A stretch of 13,145 nt of DNA, taken from an uncultured Clostridia bacterium (lineage in GTDB: Bacteria > Bacillota > Clostridia > Christensenellales > UBA1242). Within the stretch, counting starts at the first letter, position 1; each line of letters starts with the position of its first letter. The notes under the pieces were generated by a model, which was not told the origin of the DNA, made no database searches, and saw only the letters and a program-made list of their open reading frames with translations. A program made the position numbers and the translations under genes. The DNA lies in contig CALWAB010000121.1 of assembly GCA_944372745.1 (NCBI GenBank), positions 1 through 13,145 of the forward strand, written 5' to 3'. Shown here one piece after another: positions 6,852-13,145 of the stretch.

Positions 6852-8061
6852 AAATACAAATAAAATTCTTGAAATTACCGACATTTTAGATAAACAAACA
6901 TCAGTTATTTATAAAGAATATGTAAAGGAAGATATTTCTGTCCCACCTTATGTTCCGCCAATAGATGATGTTGAAGAAACTTATTTTTATGCAATTATTA
7001 ATTTTGCTACACCTGTAAAATTAATATACATCGCCAATGGGACAGCAACCCCTACCATAGTAGATGTAACTATAGAAGAAGAATTTGAATATAATGCACG
7101 ATTGATGTTCTTAAAATCAGCCACTACACAAGCATTAATTGAAAGAGTGGCAAATAGTTTAGATTTTGACCCAGATAATAGCATTATAATGATTGATTTT
7201 CAGCAAGATGTTTGCAATAATTATAAAATTATAATATTATCTGGCACTAGAGCCGACTGCTTCACTATAAGCAATGTACCAATAGGAAATACCGAAAAGG
7301 AAACCATTGAAAATATAAAAAACAAGTTAGGACTTTTTGATAGTTACCGAATAAACACATTGTATAATGATATAATTGAAATAGAGTATGTTAGAGAAGA
7401 ATATTCTTATAAAGATATTGCCGAAATACTTGAATATGAATATGACAATGTTAAAAATAATCTTAAACCTATCCTAGACTATGTTGTAGATAATCATTTA
7501 GCAAGCACTGCCAATTTATTATCATATAGAATAGCCTTTGGCGAAACAAACAACGGCAAAATATCCAGCATAAAACTAGGCGTTGATTACAACGACACAA
7601 GCACAAATAAAAATAATTATGTAGTATATAATGTAACTTTACCAAGTGAATTACCAATAGAAGCTTTACTGGATATATCTAATTTCAATAATCTTAATCT
7701 ATCACCACAAAATACAGTAGAAGAATACAGTTTCACTTATGATCCAACAACTCAAGGGGACAAAGACGATTTTGTCAAGGCAGTTACTACACGCTTTGAT
7801 GAGAATTTTAATGTTGAAGGTGATAATGTAAAATTGCTCTATACTTTCCAAGGCGAACAACCAGATGATGATTATATTACCTCTTACTGGTATCATGTGG
7901 TCACTATATCTAATGACGGCGTTAGAGAATATAAGGTAATTATACCTGATAATAATGTAGATGAATTTGTAGATAAAATTTTAAGGGAAGCTTTCAAATT
8001 ACAGGATAATGGTATATTTGAACTAGACTTCCCAACTAACCAAATCAATGTTGTATTATAA
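6844..8061 (+). CDS. 3' part of a frameshifted unknown gene (open frame without its own start)
   Basis: This is an open frame of 405 codons from just after a TAG (6841-6843) to the TAA at 8059-8061. The first 86 codons contain no ATG, GTG or TTG. The first possible starts are TTG 7102 and ATG 7105, with no ribosome binding site before either. The coding character is nevertheless clear from 6844 on (PPYVPPIDDVEETYFYAIIN), so the frame continues the gene that starts at 6597. The protein is acidic, Asn-rich, and repeats a loose strand pattern: YKIIILSGTRAD, YVVYNVTLPSELPIEALLD, EYKVIIPDNNVDEFVDKIL. This suggests several related alpha-beta units of about 75-100 residues. No signal peptide, membrane segment or catalytic motif is seen. 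Function unknown. If 7102 is used as a start, a 319-residue protein results. Confidence 0.55.
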   Translation, partial: ESENTNKILEITDILDKQTSVIYKEYVKEDISVPPYVPPIDDVEETYFYAIINFATPVKLIYIANGTATPTIVDVTIEEEFEYNARLMFLKSATTQALIERVANSLDFDPDNSIIMIDFQQDVCNNYKIIILSGTRADCFTISNVPIGNTEKETIENIKNKLGLFDSYRINTLYNDIIEIEYVREEYSYKDIAEILEYEYDNVKNNLKPILDYVVDNHLASTANLLSYRIAFGETNNGKISSIKLGVDYNDTSTNKNNYVVYNVTLPSELPIEALLDISNFNNLNLSPQNTVEEYSFTYDPTTQGDKDDFVKAVTTRFDENFNVEGDNVKLLYTFQGEQPDDDYITSYWYHVVTISNDGVREYKVIIPDNNVDEFVDKILREAFKLQDNGIFELDFPTNQINVVL

Positions 8062-8072
8062 TTCCCATTTAT

Positions 8073-8120
8073 TCTATTTTAACTAATCTGTGATAAGCAA
8101 CTTGCAAAAGATAAAATAGA
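8073..8120 (+). repeat. Inverted repeat downstream of the frameshifted gene
   Basis: TCTATTTTA (8073-8081) and TAAAATAGA (8112-8120) form a perfect 9-bp inverted repeat around a 30-base loop. Part of the right arm (TAGATAG) could instead pair with CTATCTA near 8191. It lies between the stop at 8061 and the terminator at 8199. Probably 3' UTR structure; weak support. Confidence 0.3.
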
Positions 8121-8198
8121 TAGTGCGTAAAAATACTTTTAACCCTGCCTTTACCCTTAAAACTAAATATTAATCTCACTTTAAATTCTATCTATCTA

Positions 8199-8231
8199 AA
8201 AAAAATCGCTAAAGTATGTAGCGATTTTTTT
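8199..8231. terminator. Bidirectional intrinsic terminator between convergent genes
   Basis: This is a perfect 13-bp inverted repeat (AAAAAAATCGCTA at 8199-8211, TAGCGATTTTTTT at 8219-8231) with a 7-base loop. Both strands end in a T-run, so it can serve the plus-strand frame ending at 8061 and the minus-strand divIC-like gene ending at 8289. Confidence 0.9.
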
Positions 8232-8288
8232 AATGAGTTATGAATATTAATGTAGTCAAAAAGTCTTAGACTATCAAAGTATGAAGGG

Positions 8289-8567
8289 TTATGCATCGTA
8301 AGAATATTTCTTTTCTCCGTCTTTGCCGTATCCATAATATTCTCGTGCGTAATCTTCAATGTTTTCATTGATATAATTATTCATATCTTCATAATACTCT
8401 ATTTGGTAGTTGAGATTGTTTAATTCTGCTTGCAATTGGTCGTGTTTTGCCTGCAGAACACTGCGGTTAACGAATTGGAAAATTAATCCTATAATAAGGG
8501 CTACTAGCACGATTGTCGCTATTATAGTTCCGACATTGATTAGAGTTCTCAATTTGGATTCATTCAT
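8289..8567 (-). CDS. divIC: DivIC/FtsB-family septum formation initiator
   Basis: The 92-residue protein has a short cytoplasmic N-terminus, one membrane segment (about 11-32) and a coiled coil (about 37-65). The extracytoplasmic end EDYAREYYGYGKDGEKKYS has the layout of the AR..LG...PGE region of DivIC/FtsB proteins. Family members form a small bitopic complex with FtsL and DivIB/FtsQ that activates septal wall synthesis. The gene follows the yabQ-like gene, the order found in Bacillus and many Clostridia (yabP-yabQ-divIC). AAGGAG lies 6 bases before ATG. The family is diverse and short, so the symbol rests on synteny as much as on sequence; FtsL is the main alternative. Confidence 0.75.
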   Translation of the reverse strand: MNESKLRTLINVGTIIATIVLVALIIGLIFQFVNRSVLQAKHDQLQAELNNLNYQIEYYEDMNNYINENIEDYAREYYGYGKDGEKKYSYDA

Positions 8568-8628
8568 AGTCTACTCCTTTTCGACTCACTATATATACTA
8601 GAGTTGTCGTTATTTTGTTTGTATTTTT

Positions 8629-9045
8629 TTAAAAAATTTTAAAAAATTTTTTCTTTTGTTTAGATTTAATTTCATTAGGTTTATTTTGTTTGGCAGATTG
8701 TTTCGCAATTTTCTTTGATTTATAACAATCTACCAACTTTTTCGTTTTGTTTTCTAAATAATTATATAACAAATTTTTGACTTGTGCAAGTGTTTTTGCA
8801 ATAAAAAATTTTTCAATGAAAATTCCAACCACCAAACCCAGCACTAAAAAAAATCTAAAATTTCCAAGATTATAAATGTGCATAAAGATTATAAACATTG
8901 CCCCATTCAGCAAAACATAAACTGCATCGAATATTGCTTTTAATTTCTTTCGTGGACAAAATAAGTGATAGAAAACTGCTAGGATTGCTCCCAGCCACAC
9001 AAATGCCAAGAATACACCAAATTGCCCCACTGTCGTATTTAACAT
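8629..9045 (-). CDS. yabQ: YabQ-like spore cortex biosynthesis protein
   Basis: The 138-residue protein has three membrane segments (about 8-29, 38-56 and 62-82). The third, with YNLGNFRFFLVLGLVVGIFIEKF, looks like the best conserved stretch of YabQ. A Lys-rich tail of about 45 residues follows, ending in a poly-A/T tract at the gene end. In Bacillus, YabQ is made in the mother cell under SigE and localises to the outer forespore membrane for cortex formation. Here the gene lies directly before the divIC-like gene, supporting the call. The usual yabP partner is not upstream; the preceding minus-strand gene is an unrelated membrane protein. AAGGTG lies 7 bases before ATG. No convincing SigA or SigE promoter was found in the 200 bases upstream. 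Confidence 0.7.
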   Translation of the reverse strand: MLNTTVGQFGVFLAFVWLGAILAVFYHLFCPRKKLKAIFDAVYVLLNGAMFIIFMHIYNLGNFRFFLVLGLVVGIFIEKFFIAKTLAQVKNLLYNYLENKTKKLVDCYKSKKIAKQSAKQNKPNEIKSKQKKKFFKIF

Positions 9046-9249
9046 ATTTCACCTTTTTATTAGTGTATTCTCAAATTTACATCTTAATGATAAATATAAA
9101 AATTTCTAGCAAATTATCTAAGTAAAAATTTCTACATCCTCGCTAGTACTTGTTTTATTTATTTTACCCCTATTATGACAAATACTATACGCAAGTTACA
9201 ATAGTAGTGTGCTATCACACACATCCACATGCTGTAGTCGTAGGTAATA

Positions 9250-10350
9250 TTAATAATTATCCTTATATTCTATTTTAAAATGATAACGACTGTTTATTAA
9301 ATTCTTTGCCATTTGGAAACGCTGTTCAGGTGTCGCTTCTTCTATTTCTTTTTTAGAATAATGAACAAAACTAGGTTTTAATATAAACATTAAATTTTCA
9401 TTTTCTTTCATTTCCACATTTTCAATGTTTGAAGTATAATCACCCAAATTACTTTCATTGTCTTTAATCACTGTATCATTTCTTGTACACTTTTGGTTTT
9501 CTTTGTCTACTTTTTCATTATTTTCAATAACGCTTGTAGATTGTGTATCTACATTTTTTCCCAACCTAAATTCATCTCTTAAATTTGCGTTTAATTTTTT
9601 GAAATACTTTTTATTTTCATCTGTTAAATCCGTGACATACAAGGTATTTATCTCTCGAATATAGCGAACTGCTACAAAACCAAATCTTTTAAGTGCATTA
9701 TTAGAAAGTTTTATGAGTATCTTATAATAATTACCTGCAAGCATATTATATGAATGAAATATCATATACAAACCAATAAGCCCTGCAAGACTCCCAAACA
9801 CCATACTTGCTATACCATTATAGGTGGACATATCCGTCCCATTCATAGATAATAATGCAGTCTGAGTCAATACAAGTGAAATTAAAGAAGAGGAAAAGTT
9901 AGTAAATTTTACGGCTTCCACAATGGGACGATTTATTTTTCTTGTTCTTATTGCCCCGATTATTGCGATTGTTAATTCTGTAAATGTGAAAGCTGCTATA
10001 GATATAGCTACAATGAGATTATATTGTGTGTTATCTTCGCCTAAAAATAAGCGGACGCTCCCTACCATATAAGCAATGCTAGAAATTAAAACAATTAGCC
10101 CCATATACAAATAGCATTTATAAATGAGGGTATGAGCTTTTTTACGCGACATTGGTTGAGCCATCAAAGTTTTATGTGTGCGAACTGCAGTATATTTTGC
10201 TAATGCCACACCTACATTGTACATTGCATTGACACATAAGAAAAAGGACAAGGCAAATAAGCCTATAATTAATTTCCCTAACGCAAAAGCCAAATTAGTC
10301 CACACAGACATTTGTGCATATTTAATTGTGTATTTGTATTTTTCTGCCAT
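9250..10350 (-). CDS. Multi-pass membrane protein, CDF-like layout without metal-binding residues
   Basis: The 366-residue protein has about six membrane segments (near 15-33, 35-52, 78-97, 110-134, 150-168 and 178-198), then a soluble tail. Positions 19-55 (LAFALGKLIIGLFALSFFL, then NAMYNVGVALAKYTAVR) follow the spacing of segments 1-2 in cation diffusion facilitators. The segment-5 region NFSSSLISLVLTQTALL is also similar. The Asp/His residues that bind metal in CDF segments 2 and 5 are absent, so ordinary zinc transport is unlikely. After residue 215 a short charged domain is followed by an Asn/Glu/Lys-rich linker (about 265-315) and a conserved-looking end with KKEIEEATPEQRFQMAKNLI. It has its own promoter and a modest GGAAAA ribosome binding site. 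Function unknown; the CDF relationship is a hypothesis. Confidence 0.6.
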   Translation of the reverse strand: MAEKYKYTIKYAQMSVWTNLAFALGKLIIGLFALSFFLCVNAMYNVGVALAKYTAVRTHKTLMAQPMSRKKAHTLIYKCYLYMGLIVLISSIAYMVGSVRLFLGEDNTQYNLIVAISIAAFTFTELTIAIIGAIRTRKINRPIVEAVKFTNFSSSLISLVLTQTALLSMNGTDMSTYNGIASMVFGSLAGLIGLYMIFHSYNMLAGNYYKILIKLSNNALKRFGFVAVRYIREINTLYVTDLTDENKKYFKKLNANLRDEFRLGKNVDTQSTSVIENNEKVDKENQKCTRNDTVIKDNESNLGDYTSNIENVEMKENENLMFILKPSFVHYSKKEIEEATPEQRFQMAKNLINSRYHFKIEYKDNY

Positions 10351-10470
10351 ATTAAATTTTCCAATACATTAAATTTCGTCATTTAAATAAAAATTTATTA
10401 CCATTACAATTTTTATAAAAAAATCATTAAACTTTTCATTTAGCATTGCGTGCTATCATATTAATAATGA

Positions 10471-10499
10471 ATTATACCATATTATACTTTTTAATACAA
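10471..10499 (-). promoter_or_regulatory. Promoter of the membrane protein gene
   Basis: On the minus strand TTGTAT (10494-10499) and TATAAT (10471-10476) are exactly 17 bases apart, with TGG before the -10 (extended -10). The leader of about 115 bases contains a small hairpin TAGCA/TGCTA at 10441-10455. It is one of two divergent promoters in the 411-base gap between genes. Confidence 0.7.
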
Positions 10500-10580
10500 G
10501 TAAATAATATAATTAAGTACTCAACTATTTTAATTTGAAAAAGCACCCTATTATTCCCACACAATATCACAATAAAATAC

Positions 10581-10609
10581 TTGTAATCTTTGTGCATTTT
10601 TGGTATAAT
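10581..10609 (+). promoter_or_regulatory. Promoter of the site-2 protease-scpA-scpB operon
   Basis: TTGTAA (10581-10586) and TATAAT (10604-10609) are 17 bases apart, and TGG precedes the -10, giving an extended -10. Transcription should start near 10616, about 145 bases before the first gene. It is a sigma-A-type vegetative promoter, fitting an operon with housekeeping scpAB. Confidence 0.7.
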
Positions 10610-10615
10610 AGTTTA

Positions 10616-10761
10616 ATATTTTACAAATGAACAAATGCTTTATGAATTTTAAGAGTATATTAATTGATGTTCGTACATCATTATTATATTCCAAAATATT
10701 ACTCTAATTTAGTGAATTTTTACCATTCATTAAAATAAAAATTAAAACAAAAAGGATTATT
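10616..10761 (+). other. Long 5' leader with stem-loop before the protease gene
   Basis: The 145-base untranslated leader contains TGATGT/ACATCA (10665-10670 with 10675-10680, loop TCGT), enclosed by AGAGTA/TACTCT (10652-10657 with 10700-10705). There is no T-run after it, so it is not a terminator. No known riboswitch motif was recognised. AAAGGA (10751-10756) is the ribosome binding site for the ATG at 10762. Confidence 0.4.
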
Positions 10762-11424
10762 ATGATATTTGCTTATTTAAGCGGACTTACCGCAGGTGAA
10801 GCGTGCTTACTAATTCTTGCGTATGCCATAATGATTGTCATTGCTATGGTTGCACACGAATTTATGCACTCTTACACCGCTTACAAAATGGGAGATAATA
10901 CTCCTAAAGCCTATGGGCGTTTAACACTCAATCCCCTTGCTCACTTTGACGCAGTCGGTTTGATTTGTTTTATAATTTTTGGTTTTGGTTGGGCAAAGCC
11001 CGTACCTATAAATACTTTAAATTTTCGCAACCATAAGAAAGGCACAATTTGGGTATCACTTTCAGGCATTTTGACAAATTTTGCATTAGCATTTTTCTTC
11101 GCTGCTTTCTATGTGCTTGTCGTTGCCCTTATGCCGGAAAGTTTAGGTAAATTCTTCTTGTCATATCTCTTTGGGTTCGGTATGATTATCAATATTTCTC
11201 TTGCTATATTTAATCTTATACCTATTTATCCACTTGATGGTTTCAATTTTATAAACGCTTTCTTAAGATACGACAATAAATATGTAGATTTCAATATGCG
11301 TTATGGCCCTATTATGTTAATGATAGTCATTATGATTTTATGGATTACTGGCTTAATGAGTATCTTAGTAGGTGGCGTAGAATGGGCATTTACTTCGCTG
11401 TGGGCTTTAATTTTCGGGGTGTGA
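10762..11424 (+). CDS. Site-2 protease family (M50) membrane metalloprotease
   Basis: The 220-residue protein has about six membrane segments. The zinc motif HEFMH (32-36) lies in the first part. NPLAHFDAVG (57-66) and FGWAKPVP (75-82), typical of the compact YwhC-type M50 proteins, follow. NLIPIYPLDG (151-160) provides the third ligand, Asp159. No PDZ domain is present. Enzymes of this group cut membrane-embedded helices in regulated intramembrane proteolysis; the substrate here is unknown. It is the first gene of the operon; scpA starts 1 base after its stop. The same order is common in Clostridia, but a functional tie between the protease and condensin is not established. All expected catalytic residues are present and the length is normal for the group. 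Confidence 0.92.
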   Translation: MIFAYLSGLTAGEACLLILAYAIMIVIAMVAHEFMHSYTAYKMGDNTPKAYGRLTLNPLAHFDAVGLICFIIFGFGWAKPVPINTLNFRNHKKGTIWVSLSGILTNFALAFFFAAFYVLVVALMPESLGKFFLSYLFGFGMIINISLAIFNLIPIYPLDGFNFINAFLRYDNKYVDFNMRYGPIMLMIVIMILWITGLMSILVGGVEWAFTSLWALIFGV

Positions 11425-11425
11425 T

Positions 11426-12532
11426 ATGGATAAAAACGATTTAGAACAAAAGACTCTTGACGAACTTTTCAAGGAAAAGTATCAAGACATAGACGAAATT
11501 CAAGTTGACGAAGATGAATTTGAGGACGAATTTGAAGATGAGTTTGACAATACGGAAGACGATATTGATAATGGCAATGAAATAGAAAACAATAATAATG
11601 TTTACTCAAATAACCAAGTCGAATTAGATGAAACAAGTTTAAGCGAAAAAAGCCAAGCAGACACTCGCATTTCAGCGCCCGCAGACGCTGACGCCAACAC
11701 ACAAAGTCAAGCCAATCAGCAAGCCCCTGCCCCTGTCGGCGAAGTGCCGTCAGGCACAAATGCGAGTGGCAGTGCAGACGCCAATAAATACAGCATCAAA
11801 AATTATGACAATCCTTATGAACTATTGCTTGCCATAATGGATGACAAAAAAGTTGACCTAAAGACGGTCATTTTGAGTGAAATAACAGACGAATACCTAG
11901 AGTATGTAAGACAAACAGACGACTTTGATATGGACCAAGCAAGTGACTTCTTGGCTGTGGCAGCAACATTACTAGAAATTAAAGTCAAAGCATTGCTTCC
12001 AAAACCTGAAGAGCCAAAAGATGACGAACTTGACCCTGAGAAAGAACTCTTAAGAAAGATTGAAGAATACAAAATAATGAAAGAAGCGGCGGAAGAACTC
12101 AAAGCCATTGAAGACATTGACCGCTTTTACAAAGCCCCAGACGAATCAGTGAACGACTATAGGTATGTACTCAAACAAATGAATATGGACAACCTTCTCA
12201 ATGCTTTCACGAAAATGATGATAAAATTACAACAAAAGACAACCATTTCTAAAGAAAGAAAAATTGAGAAAGACCGTTTTACTGTTGCCGAAAAAATATT
12301 TTCCATTAAAGTATTAATGAGTGAACACGACCAAATGCACTTCAGTGAAATGTTTGACGAAGATTATTCAAAAAGCGAAGTCATATCGACATTCCAAGCA
12401 ATGCTCGAACTTATGAAAATCCAATTTTTGAAAGTCCAACAAGCAGGACTCTTTGACGACATTCTATTAATCAAAAACCCTGATTATGTAGAAGGGCAAG
12501 CAGAAACACAAATAGACGAATATGACGAATAA
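11426..12532 (+). CDS. scpA: Segregation and condensation protein A with long acidic N-terminal extension
   Basis: The protein has 368 residues, against about 250 for typical ScpA. The core begins near residue 121 (YSIKNYDNPYELLLAIM) and contains EITDEYLEYV, ASDFLAVAATLLEIKVKALLPKP, a central EEYKIMKEAAEEL helix and a C-terminal winged-helix segment (about 285-350: TFQAMLELMKIQFLKVQQ). ScpA is the kleisin that bridges Smc heads and binds ScpB in chromosome condensation and segregation. The usual FxGPLDLLL start is altered to YDNPYELLL. Residues 1-120 are extra and look disordered: a D/E-rich run (25-54, DEFEDEF repeats), an Asn-rich part, then an Ala/Pro/Gln/Ser linker whose DNA is visibly richer in G+C. 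The ATG is 1 base after the protease stop, with GGGGTG just upstream, so coupling is likely. A start nearer the core is possible, but no good internal site was seen. Confidence 0.93.
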   Translation: MDKNDLEQKTLDELFKEKYQDIDEIQVDEDEFEDEFEDEFDNTEDDIDNGNEIENNNNVYSNNQVELDETSLSEKSQADTRISAPADADANTQSQANQQAPAPVGEVPSGTNASGSADANKYSIKNYDNPYELLLAIMDDKKVDLKTVILSEITDEYLEYVRQTDDFDMDQASDFLAVAATLLEIKVKALLPKPEEPKDDELDPEKELLRKIEEYKIMKEAAEELKAIEDIDRFYKAPDESVNDYRYVLKQMNMDNLLNAFTKMMIKLQQKTTISKERKIEKDRFTVAEKIFSIKVLMSEHDQMHFSEMFDEDYSKSEVISTFQAMLELMKIQFLKVQQAGLFDDILLIKNPDYVEGQAETQIDEYDE

Positions 12533-12544
12533 CAAGGTGAGAAA

Positions 12545-13145
12545 ATGGACAGATTAGACAATTTAGATGAAATTATAATGTCAATACTCTTTGTAGCTGG
12601 ACAAGGCGTAGAATTAGAAGACATTGCATCAAAACTCAATGTCAGTGTTGACAAAGTCAAAGCAAGCATTGAGAACTTAAAAAAGAAATACACTGCCCCT
12701 TGTGGCATTACTGTGATTTCCTACAAAAATAAGGCTCAATTATCTTCAAATCCTGAATACAGCGATTTTATAGCAGATGTTTTGAACCCTATCAAAGAAA
12801 AAGCTCTCACAAAAGCCGCACTAGAAACAATGGCTATCATTGCATACAAACAACCTATTACTCGTCTTGAGATAGAGAGTATTCGCGGAGTTAGTAGTGA
12901 TTATGCAGTGCAAGTCTTATTGAGCCACAACCTTATAGAAGTTGTAGGGCGTAAGGATGTCGTAGGTAAACCCCTACTCTTCGGCACTACAGAAGAATTT
13001 TTGAAACGCTTTGACCTTCAATCACTTGACGACTTGCCAAATTACGAATCATTGCTTGAACGCATACAAATTATTAATGTCGGCAACACAACTGAAAGTA
13101 TGTACAATGAATACGATATAGGTGATGAAGAAGACGAAGAAGAAA
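12545..13145 (+). CDS. scpB: Segregation and condensation protein B (3' end outside the window)
   Basis: The first 200 residues are visible, with no stop before the edge. Two winged-helix domains are seen: about 5-85 (LDEIIMSILFVAGQGVELEDIASKL) and about 90-165. The second has the family signature AIIAYKQPITRLEIESIRGV (98-116), then VGRKDVVGKPLLFGTTEEFL. ScpB dimers bind the ScpA kleisin and regulate the Smc complex on DNA. Most of the normal length (about 180-200) is present; the visible end is an acidic tail (DEEDEEE), so little should be missing. The gene starts 12 bases after the scpA stop with AAGGTGA (12534-12540) before ATG, completing the protease-scpA-scpB operon. Confidence 0.95.
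   Translation, partial: MDRLDNLDEIIMSILFVAGQGVELEDIASKLNVSVDKVKASIENLKKKYTAPCGITVISYKNKAQLSSNPEYSDFIADVLNPIKEKALTKAALETMAIIAYKQPITRLEIESIRGVSSDYAVQVLLSHNLIEVVGRKDVVGKPLLFGTTEEFLKRFDLQSLDDLPNYESLLERIQIINVGNTTESMYNEYDIGDEEDEEE

Noticed and set aside
6848..6889. GTG at 6848 as the start of a separate second gene
   Set aside because: That frame ends after 13 codons and is not the frame of the long downstream reading frame.
9046..9249. SigE-like promoter or terminator between the membrane protein gene and yabQ
   Set aside because: AATACACT before yabQ lacks a properly spaced -35, and the GTGTG/CACAC hairpin at 9207-9220 has no T-run on the minus strand.
11469..12117. Minus-strand open frames opposite scpA
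   Set aside because: They mirror the acidic and Ala-rich codons of scpA and have no ribosome binding site. The plus-strand frame has clear ScpA motifs.

Overview
The window is AT-rich chromosomal DNA from a low-G+C Firmicute, most likely an uncultured, gut-type Clostridia lineage. The evidence is the base composition, AAGGAG-type ribosome binding sites, tight gene spacing, a yabQ-divIC pair (sporulation and division genes of endospore-forming Firmicutes) and a site-2 protease-scpA-scpB operon. Nothing in the window fixes the genus.

Left part (1-5000), accessory and almost all on the minus strand. Bases 1-1427 hold the helicase half of a type III restriction enzyme Res subunit. It has lost its start and Walker A region and runs off the left edge. 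Just upstream lies the first 31 codons of a gene resembling the DUF4238 family, cut off by a stop. A clean terminator separates this debris from an apparently intact three-gene operon (5000 to 1815). That operon encodes a coiled-coil MoxR/CbbQ-type AAA+ ATPase, a shorter paralogue whose ATPase motifs are broken, and an unknown protein with a possible degenerate vWA-like core. This module is the best candidate here for an undescribed system.

Middle part (5000-8290). A divergent intergenic region holds facing sigma-A-type promoters and three tandem copies of a 20-bp AT-rich repeat. On the plus strand follow a predicted lipoprotein gene, about 185 bp that can fold into a multi-helix RNA with a possible pseudoknot and end in a strong intrinsic terminator, and an unknown gene split by an apparent +1 frameshift. 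A 13-bp perfect bidirectional terminator closes this part.

Right part (8289-13145), mostly core genome. On the minus strand are a multi-pass membrane protein with a CDF-transporter-like layout but no metal ligands, then yabQ-like and divIC/ftsB-like genes. Across a second divergent promoter region, the plus strand carries an M50 site-2 protease, scpA with a long disordered acidic N-terminal extension, and scpB, which reaches the right edge. ScpA and ScpB work with Smc in chromosome condensation and segregation. DivIC acts at the division septum and YabQ in spore cortex formation.
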